Shown here: positions 58,094 to 64,000 of the stretch, piece after piece
Layout: each line of letters starts with the position of its first letter
Position numbering within the stretch: the stretch's first letter is position 1
NCBI RefSeq assembly: GCF_047238265.1
Contig: NZ_JBDFMM010000001.1
Coordinates: 5,778,634 to 5,842,633 of the forward strand
Direction of reading: 5' to 3'
Length of the DNA stretch: 64,000 nt
DNA from: Paenibacillus_F sp047238265
GTDB taxonomy: Bacteria; Bacillota; Bacilli; Paenibacillales; NBRC-103111
Position numbers and translations under genes: made by a program
The notes under the pieces: model-generated
Databases searched by the model: none
Seen by the model: only the letters and a program-made list of their open reading frames with translations
Told to the model about the DNA's origin: nothing

Positions 58094-60010
58094 ATGACTT
58101 TGAACCAAAATTCGTACGATGAGAATCAGATTCAGGTACTGGAAGGGCTGGAAGCCGTTCGTAAAAGACCGGGCATGTATATCGGCTCGACCAGCAGCCG
58201 CGGCCTGCACCATCTCGTGTGGGAAGTTGTCGATAACTCCATCGACGAAGCGCTGGCCGGTTATTGTACCCGTATCGACGTCATCGTTCATAAAGACAAC
58301 CGGATAACCGTAATTGACAACGGTCGCGGAATTCCCGTAGGGGAACATGCCAAAATGAAACGTCCCGCCCTGGAAGTAGTTCTCACCGTGCTGCATGCAG
58401 GCGGCAAATTCGGCGGAGACGATTCGGGTTATAAAGTTTCCGGCGGACTTCACGGGGTAGGTATTTCCGTTGTTAACGCGCTGTCCTCGCATCTTCTCGT
58501 ACGAGTCAAGCTGCACGGTAAAATCCACGAACAAGAATATCGCCAGGGTAAACCGCAATACGATCTTCGGATTATAGGCGAAACGGAAGAAACCGGAACA
58601 ACGGTTACGTTTACGCCCGATCCGGAGATTTTTACGGAGACGACCGAATACGATTACGAGATTCTGCAATCCAGACTCCGTGAGCTGGCGTTTTTGAATA
58701 AAGGAATCGAGATTAATCTGACCGACGAACGTACGGATACTTCCGACAGCTTTATGTACGAGGGAGGAATTAAATCCTTCGTCGAGCACTTGAACCGGAA
58801 CAAAGAGGCCCTGCATCAACCTCCGATTTATGTCGAGGGCAGCAAGGACAATATCCAGGTTGAAGTGGCTATTCAGTACAATGACAGCTACACGGAGAAC
58901 ATCTATTCGTTCGCAAACAATATCAATACACACGAAGGCGGCACTCACGAGTCCGGCTTCAAAAGCGCATTAACGCGGATTCTGAATGACTACGCGCGCA
59001 AAACGAATGCGATCAAAGAAAGCGGCTCTAACCTGTCCGGTGATGACGTGCGTGAGGGCTTGGCCGCTATTATTTCGGTCAAGATACCCGAACCGCAGTT
59101 TGAAGGACAGACCAAGACGAAGCTTGGGAACAGTGAAGTGCGCGGAATCGTCGATTCTCTGTTTGCCGAGAAGCTTCTCGAATTCCTGGACGAGAACCCG
59201 GCGATCGCGAAAAAAATCGTCGAGAAAGGCCTCCAGGCTTCCCGTGCGCGTGAAGCGGCCCGTAAAGCGAGAGAACTGACCCGCCGTAAGAGCGTGCTAG
59301 AAGTAAGCTCACTTCCGGGTAAGCTGGCTGACTGCTCGTCCAAGGATGCGTCTATCAGCGAGCTTTACATCGTGGAAGGGGACTCCGCCGGCGGCTCGGC
59401 CAAACAGGGCCGTGACCGTCACTTCCAGGCCATCCTGCCGATCCGGGGTAAAATTTTGAACGTTGAGAAAGCACGTTTGGACAAAATTTTATCGAACCTC
59501 GAGATCCGTGCCATTATTACGGCGATGGGTACCGGCATCAGCGACGATTTCGATATTACCAAAGCCCGTTATCACAAGCTGATCATTATGACCGATGCGG
59601 ACGTCGACGGAGCCCATATCCGTACTTTGCTGCTCACGTATTTCTATCGCTATATGCGCAAGTTGATTGAAGTCGGATATGTGTATATCGCACAGCCGCC
59701 GCTTTATAAACTGGAGCGGGGCAAAGTAGCCCGCTATGCATACAGCGACAAGCAGCGGGATGAGATCATGAAAGAGTTTGGCGAAGGAGCCAAAGTCAAC
59801 GTTCAGCGTTACAAAGGTCTCGGAGAGATGGATGCGGAACAATTATGGGATACGACCATGGATCCGGAGACTCGTACTCTGCTGCAAGTCACTATCCAGG
59901 ATGCGATGGACGCCGATTCTATTTTCGATACGCTGATGGGAGATAACGTGGAACCTAGACGTAACTTCATTCACCAGCACGCTAAGTATGTAAAGAACTT
60001 GGATATTTAA
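58094..60010 (+). CDS. gyrB: DNA gyrase subunit B
   Basis: 638 aa. GHKL ATPase: RKRPGMYIGSTSSRGLHHLV, VVDNSIDEALAGYC, VIDNGRGIPVGEH, GGKFGGDDSGYKVSGGLHGV. Transducer domain, then TOPRIM with YIVEGDSAGGSAKQGRDRHF (EGDSAGG), IIMTDADVDGAHIRTLLLTY (DxD), and RYKGLGEMDAEQLWDTTMDP. Starts behind AGGTGAAGG. Partner of GyrA, 65 bp downstream. Confidence 0.99.
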   Translation: MTLNQNSYDENQIQVLEGLEAVRKRPGMYIGSTSSRGLHHLVWEVVDNSIDEALAGYCTRIDVIVHKDNRITVIDNGRGIPVGEHAKMKRPALEVVLTVLHAGGKFGGDDSGYKVSGGLHGVGISVVNALSSHLLVRVKLHGKIHEQEYRQGKPQYDLRIIGETEETGTTVTFTPDPEIFTETTEYDYEILQSRLRELAFLNKGIEINLTDERTDTSDSFMYEGGIKSFVEHLNRNKEALHQPPIYVEGSKDNIQVEVAIQYNDSYTENIYSFANNINTHEGGTHESGFKSALTRILNDYARKTNAIKESGSNLSGDDVREGLAAIISVKIPEPQFEGQTKTKLGNSEVRGIVDSLFAEKLLEFLDENPAIAKKIVEKGLQASRAREAARKARELTRRKSVLEVSSLPGKLADCSSKDASISELYIVEGDSAGGSAKQGRDRHFQAILPIRGKILNVEKARLDKILSNLEIRAIITAMGTGISDDFDITKARYHKLIIMTDADVDGAHIRTLLLTYFYRYMRKLIEVGYVYIAQPPLYKLERGKVARYAYSDKQRDEIMKEFGEGAKVNVQRYKGLGEMDAEQLWDTTMDPETRTLLQVTIQDAMDADSIFDTLMGDNVEPRRNFIHQHAKYVKNLDI

Positions 60011-60075
60011 AGGCTTCAAGAGATAGAGGGCTGGTTTTTTTCCAGTCTAGGATGCACGTTTCAGGAGGATAAATC

Positions 60076-62607
60076 ATGACCGAAGAAATGCGTTCGCAAG
60101 TCGTTGAGGTTGATATTAGTTCGGAAATGCGCACCTCATTCTTAGATTACGCCATGAGTATCATCGTCAGCCGTGCGCTTCCCGATGTCCGGGACGGCCT
60201 CAAACCGGTTCACCGGCGTATTTTGTACGCGATGTCCGAGCTGGGGATGTATTCAGATAAACCGCACAAAAAGTCAGCCAGAATCGTCGGCGAAGTAATC
60301 GGTAAGTACCACCCTCACGGCGATTCTCCCGTGTATGAAACGATGGTCCGGATGGCGCAGGATTTCTCGCTGCGGTACATGCTTATCGACGGGCATGGAA
60401 ACTTCGGTTCCGTAGACGGCGACATGGCCGCAGCTATGCGTTACACGGAAGCACGCCTTTCCAAGATTGCTATGGAGATGCTCCGCGATATCAACAAAGA
60501 GACCATCGATTACATCCCGAACTATGACGGAGAGGAACAGGAGCCGGTCGTACTGCCGGCACGGTTCCCTAACCTTCTTGTAAACGGATCTTCCGGTATT
60601 GCCGTAGGTATGGCTACCAATATTCCGCCGCATAATCTTGGAGAGGTTATCGACGGAATACAGCAAATGATCGAGAACCCGGATGTCACTCCGTTGGAAT
60701 TGATGCAGTCGATCAAGGGACCGGACTTCCCGACGGGTGCGTATATACTCGGCCGCGAAGGAATCCGGCAGGCTTATGCCACAGGCAGAGGCTCCGTCAC
60801 CATGAGAGCGAAAGCCGACATTGAAGAAGTAAACAATAAAGCACGGATTATCGTGCATGAAATTCCTTATCAAGTAAACAAAGCCCGTCTCATTGAGAAA
60901 ATCGCCGAACTCGTACGCGACAAGAAAATCGACGGCATTACAGACTTGCGTGATGAATCGGACCGTAACGGTATGCGCATCGTTATGGAGCTGCGTCGGG
61001 ACGTCAATCCTAACGTAGTTCTCAATAACTTGTACAAGCATACGGCTTTGCAGTCTAATTTCGGTATTATCATGCTGGCTCTCGTAAATGGTGAACCCCG
61101 GGTATTAAACCTTAGAGAAATGATTTATTACTACCTGGAGCATCAAAAAGTCATCATTCGCAGACGTACGGAATATGATTTGCGCAAAGCCGAAGCCCGC
61201 GCTCATATTCTCGAAGGCCTGCGTATCGCGCTCGACAATCTGGATGAAGTTATTGCTCTGATCCGTTCTTCCCGTACAACGGACGCCGCGCGTGAAGGCT
61301 TGATGACAACTTTCAGCCTCTCTCACGATCAGGCGCAAGCCATCTTGGATATGCGTCTGCAGCGCCTTACGGGCTTGGAGCGTGAGAAGATCGAGCAAGA
61401 ATACGCGGAACTTCTTCAGAAGATCGCGGAATTAAAAGCTATTCTTGCAGACGAACAGCTTATTCTCGCCATCATCAGCGACGAACTCAATGAAATTAAA
61501 CAAAACTTTGGTGATGAAAGACGAAGTGAAATTACCAAGGGTGAAGACAGCATCGAAGACGAAGATTTGATTCCTCAAGAGGATGTTGTCATTACTATTA
61601 CCCACACGGGTTATATTAAACGCCTTCCGGTAAACACTTACCGCAGCCAGAAACGCGGAGGCCGCGGCATCGTAGGTATGGATACGAAGACGGATGACTT
61701 TGTAAACCATCTGTTCGTAACCAACACGCACCATTACCTTCTCTTCTTTACGGACAGGGGTAAAGTGTACAAGCTTAAGGCCTACGAGATTCCGGATCTT
61801 AGCCGGACTGCGCGCGGAACCCCGATTATCAATCTGATTCAGATTGAACAGGGCGAAACCGTTAGTGCCGTTATCCCGGTTCAGGAATTCAGCGCGGACA
61901 GTTACTTGTTCTTTGCCACAAAGCAGGGAATTGTGAAAAAGACTCCGCTGGATGATTACATCAACATCCGCAAAGGCGGACTTATCGCAATCAATCTCCG
62001 CGACGATGACTCGCTTGTCGGGGTTAAACTGACGGATGGCAAACGCCACATCATCATGGGGACGCGGGACGGCATGTCCATTCGGTTCCCGGAAGACGAT
62101 GTCAGATCCATGGGCCGTTCGGCCACGGGTGTCAAAGGCATTCAAATCGGTTCGGAAGATACCGTAATCGATATGGACGTGGTGGATGAAGACGCAAGCG
62201 TCCTGATCGTAACCTCCAAAGGTTTCGGTAAACGGACACCGATTGCGGAATACCGCGTTCAATCACGTGGCGGTAAGGGGATCAAGACGCTCAACGTTAC
62301 CACCAAGAACGGTTCGGTTGTAGGTCTTAAAGTCGTGAATAACGACGAAGACCTGATGATCATTACCGCGAGCGGGACTCTTATCCGTACAAGTATTTCG
62401 GGTATCTCTGAAATGGGACGTAACACGCAAGGGGTTCGTCTAATCAACATCCGTGAGGATGATGAGGTGGCGACTGTGACCCATGTGGCCAAGAGTGAGG
62501 AAAGCCAGGATGATGAGTTTAACGAAGAAGATCAGGAACAAGTAACGTCGTCGCCGGAACAAACCGGTGTACAAACAGAAAATCCTGATGAAGGTACTGA
62601 AATTTAA
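60076..62607 (+). CDS. gyrA: DNA gyrase subunit A
   Basis: 843 aa. Winged-helix and tower domains with catalytic Tyr Y123 (AAAMRYTEARL). The quinolone region is wild-type like: HGDSPVYE with S84 and E88. The coiled coil and C-gate follow, then the C-terminal beta-pinwheel with the GyrA box (SQKRGGRG near residue 520), which marks gyrase rather than topo IV. The acidic tail (EESQDDEFNEEDQEQ) is longer than in Bacillus. A terminator follows. Confidence 0.99.
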   Translation: MTEEMRSQVVEVDISSEMRTSFLDYAMSIIVSRALPDVRDGLKPVHRRILYAMSELGMYSDKPHKKSARIVGEVIGKYHPHGDSPVYETMVRMAQDFSLRYMLIDGHGNFGSVDGDMAAAMRYTEARLSKIAMEMLRDINKETIDYIPNYDGEEQEPVVLPARFPNLLVNGSSGIAVGMATNIPPHNLGEVIDGIQQMIENPDVTPLELMQSIKGPDFPTGAYILGREGIRQAYATGRGSVTMRAKADIEEVNNKARIIVHEIPYQVNKARLIEKIAELVRDKKIDGITDLRDESDRNGMRIVMELRRDVNPNVVLNNLYKHTALQSNFGIIMLALVNGEPRVLNLREMIYYYLEHQKVIIRRRTEYDLRKAEARAHILEGLRIALDNLDEVIALIRSSRTTDAAREGLMTTFSLSHDQAQAILDMRLQRLTGLEREKIEQEYAELLQKIAELKAILADEQLILAIISDELNEIKQNFGDERRSEITKGEDSIEDEDLIPQEDVVITITHTGYIKRLPVNTYRSQKRGGRGIVGMDTKTDDFVNHLFVTNTHHYLLFFTDRGKVYKLKAYEIPDLSRTARGTPIINLIQIEQGETVSAVIPVQEFSADSYLFFATKQGIVKKTPLDDYINIRKGGLIAINLRDDDSLVGVKLTDGKRHIIMGTRDGMSIRFPEDDVRSMGRSATGVKGIQIGSEDTVIDMDVVDEDASVLIVTSKGFGKRTPIAEYRVQSRGGKGIKTLNVTTKNGSVVGLKVVNNDEDLMIITASGTLIRTSISGISEMGRNTQGVRLINIREDDEVATVTHVAKSEESQDDEFNEEDQEQVTSSPEQTGVQTENPDEGTEI

Positions 62608-62622
62608 TAATAAAGATTCGGA

Positions 62623-62650
62623 GGTGGGGACTTACATCCCCATCTTTTTT
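62623..62650 (+). terminator. gyrA terminator
   Basis: GGTGGGGA (62623-62630) pairs with TCCCCATC (62637-62644), followed by TTTTTT. Confidence 0.9.
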
Positions 62651-62697
62651 GTTTTACAATAAAATTGACAAACTTAGGTAAAGCGGAGGGAAATACT

Positions 62698-63771
62698 TTG
62701 CGGACAGTCTCTGTCTCACAAATTAAAGCCGGCGACAAGCTGCTGGAGGCTGTAAACAGCCGTTTCGGCAATGCACTATTTTATAAGGGCAGAATCCTGA
62801 CAGAGAGAGATACGGAGATCCTGAAGGCATTCCTGATCTCTACCGTAACCATTGATAACGGGACAAGCAATCCTGGCCCGGAATCGGCCGGTGCGGTTGC
62901 TGGGGCAAATATAGATACGAAGCAAATCTCATCCTTTGATCTTTCTTACGACCAAATGCTGCAGCTGCTTAAGAAAGCGTTCGGTCTTGTTCTGGGCAAC
63001 TCTGCCCTGCCGGTGCTGGAGATGCGCAATGAGCTCCACAAGCTGATTGAGCATATTGAAGGCTATCAGGTCCTTACGTTTGCACCGCGGCAGTTTCAAC
63101 TGCAGGACTTCGTCTATCACAACAGCATCATGGTTTCTCTGACATCTTATCTTTTGGCTAAATGGCACGGACTCCCTCAAAAAGATTGGATGCAGATAGC
63201 TCTGGCCGGACTCCTGCATGATATCGGCAATGCCAAAATCGATCAGGCTCTTCTCGTTAAACCGACGAAGCTAACACCTGTCGAACTTGAAGAAATGCGC
63301 AAACATACCCTGTACGGCTATAATGTGCTAAAACCGATAGCAGCCCTTAACGAGGGGGTTAAGCTTTGTTCTCTGCAGCATCATGAGCGGGAAGACGCTT
63401 CCGGATATCCGCTTGGTCTCAAAAGCGATCAGATCCACATCTATTCTAAGGTGGTAGCGGTAGCCGATATCTTTCATGCCATGACAAGTGTCCGTTATCA
63501 TCAGGAGGCCACGTCCCCGTATCTGGTCCTGGAGCAGTTGAGCAAAGATGCTTTCGGCAAAGTCGATCCGGCAATCGTCAATACGTTCATTAACAAAGTA
63601 ACTTCGTTTCATACGGGAACTGTCGTCAAATTGAACGATAACCGTGTAGGTGAAATTGTTTTCTCCGATCGTTCGTATCCGACACGTCCTTGGGTCAACG
63701 TTAACGGAACAATCATTAACCTTACGTTGGAAAGAAATCTGTATATTCAAGAGGTCATTGAAGCGCGTTAA
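62698..63771 (+). CDS. HD-GYP domain protein, putative c-di-GMP phosphodiesterase
   Basis: 357 aa from a TTG at 62698 with GGAGGG 7 nt upstream. The N-terminal ~130 residues resemble the DUF3391-like region (SVSQIKAGDKLLEAVNSRFG, ALFYKGRILTERDTEILKAF). The HD-GYP domain has LLHDIGNAKIDQ (HD and GxxKI), EMRKHTLYGYNVL, CSLQHHEREDASGYPLGLKS (HHE and GYP), IYSKVVAVADIFHAMTS. The metal ligands are present, so it may be an active c-di-GMP hydrolase. It replaces the Bacillus arrangement, where rRNA follows gyrA directly; this fits Paenibacillus. Confidence 0.9.
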   Translation: MRTVSVSQIKAGDKLLEAVNSRFGNALFYKGRILTERDTEILKAFLISTVTIDNGTSNPGPESAGAVAGANIDTKQISSFDLSYDQMLQLLKKAFGLVLGNSALPVLEMRNELHKLIEHIEGYQVLTFAPRQFQLQDFVYHNSIMVSLTSYLLAKWHGLPQKDWMQIALAGLLHDIGNAKIDQALLVKPTKLTPVELEEMRKHTLYGYNVLKPIAALNEGVKLCSLQHHEREDASGYPLGLKSDQIHIYSKVVAVADIFHAMTSVRYHQEATSPYLVLEQLSKDAFGKVDPAIVNTFINKVTSFHTGTVVKLNDNRVGEIVFSDRSYPTRPWVNVNGTIINLTLERNLYIQEVIEAR

Positions 63772-63790
63772 GACAAATAGGCTCGGTAAA

Positions 63791-63822
63791 AAAAGTATCT
63801 CCCTATAGGGAGATACTTTTTT
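63791..63822 (+). terminator. Terminator of the HD-GYP gene
   Basis: AAAGTATCTCCCTA pairs perfectly with TAGGGAGATACTTT, then TTTT. The T-run abuts the -35 of the following rRNA promoter. Confidence 0.92.
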
Positions 63823-63823
63823 G

Positions 63824-63852
63824 TTGACATGGTAGCGTGGCAATGGTATATT
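63824..63852 (+). promoter_or_regulatory. rRNA operon promoter P1
   Basis: TTGACA (63824-63829), 17-bp spacer, TATATT (63847-63852). A strong sigma-A promoter upstream of an rRNA operon that lies outside the window. Confidence 0.85.
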
Positions 63853-63916
63853 AATATTCCGCCTTCCGAAAGAAGCGACAAATTAAAAAGCCTGAAAAAA
63901 TTCATCGAAAAAAAGC

Positions 63917-63946
63917 TTGCAATCAACTAGGTGAATGTGGTATATT
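63917..63946 (+). promoter_or_regulatory. rRNA operon promoter P2
   Basis: TTGCAA (63917-63922), 18-bp spacer, TATATT (63941-63946), about 94 bp after P1. Confidence 0.75.
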
Positions 63947-63952
63947 AATTAA

Positions 63953-64000
63953 GTCGCCGCTGGAACGAAGCGGACAACGACGAGGCTAATAAAGCCGAGA
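63953..64000 (+). other. 5' leader of an rRNA operon (continues off the window)
   Basis: The GC-rich stretch GTCGCCGCTGGAACGAAGCG and onward lies just downstream of P2. It looks like the pre-16S leader, and the 16S gene itself is not in the window. By position it corresponds to the rrnO operon of B. subtilis. Confidence 0.55.

Noticed and set aside
60031..60045. CTGG-T7-CCAG small hairpin between gyrB and gyrA
   Set aside because: Four-base stem only; no stable terminator and the genes are normally co-transcribed.

Overview
The window spans the chromosomal replication origin of an endospore-forming Bacillales bacterium, most likely a Paenibacillaceae member (Paenibacillus or a close relative). 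This rests on the rpmH-rnpA-yidC-jag-mnmE-mnmG-rsmG-noc-soj-spo0J order left of dnaA, the dnaA-dnaN-yaaA-recF-remB-gyrB-gyrA order right of it, sporulation gene yyaC, the walRKHIJ-htrC operon, and an HD-GYP gene between gyrA and an rRNA operon. The strand switch lies at 53.25-53.73 kb: core genes to the left are almost all on the minus strand and those to the right on the plus strand, so both arms are co-directional with replication.

Layout. 1-16.9 kb is a mosaic accessory region of strongly varying base composition: a Fur-controlled iron-siderophore binding lipoprotein, a TPR protein, two probable immunity-type proteins and a decayed ORF, a WYL regulator divergent from two GyrI-like genes, two ABC-F ATPases flanking a membrane-anchored trypsin-like protease, a GC-rich SNF2 ATPase with a partner resembling a SWIM-zinc-finger protein that lacks its SWIM part, an MFS transporter remnant, and an AT-rich AlbA/Schlafen-type protein. 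16.9-31.6 kb holds rlmH, gluconokinase, a CxxH/CxxC protein, htrC, the wal operon, a G5/LysM/M23 cell-wall hydrolase gene and purA. 31.7-36.8 kb is the mazG-like-yybS-gdpP-rplI-dnaC operon. 37.6-38.9 kb is rpsF-ssb-rpsR. 39-43.8 kb has small conserved genes, tRNA-Ser(CGA), an MscS channel, a DUF3343 protein, yyaC and a cysteine-desulfurase-like enzyme. 43.9-53.25 kb covers spo0J-soj-noc-rsmG-mnmG-mnmE-jag-yidC-rnpA-rpmH. oriC is bipartite around dnaA, and dnaN through gyrA follow. The window ends in tandem rRNA promoters.

How the genes work together. DnaA, DnaN, DnaC helicase, RecF, gyrase and SSB form the replication core. Spo0J/Soj with two parS sites and Noc link the origin to segregation and division. 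WalRK, YidC and the secreted proteases and hydrolases handle the envelope. MnmE/MnmG, RsmG, RlmH and RnpA process RNA.

Most notable observations: (1) purA and the M23 peptidase gene, about 3 kb apart, are each broken by one extra base; (2) a cluster of five DnaA-box-like sites lies in front of the operon that encodes the replicative helicase, 16 kb from oriC; (3) between soj and noc a 58-codon ORF has its Shine-Dalgarno sequence exactly complementary to a 10-base element upstream, which suggests RNA-structure control; (4) a paired PurBox sits upstream of purA; (5) Spo0A-box and DnaA-box motifs intermingle in oriC. No CRISPR array and no insertion sequence with a transposase was found.
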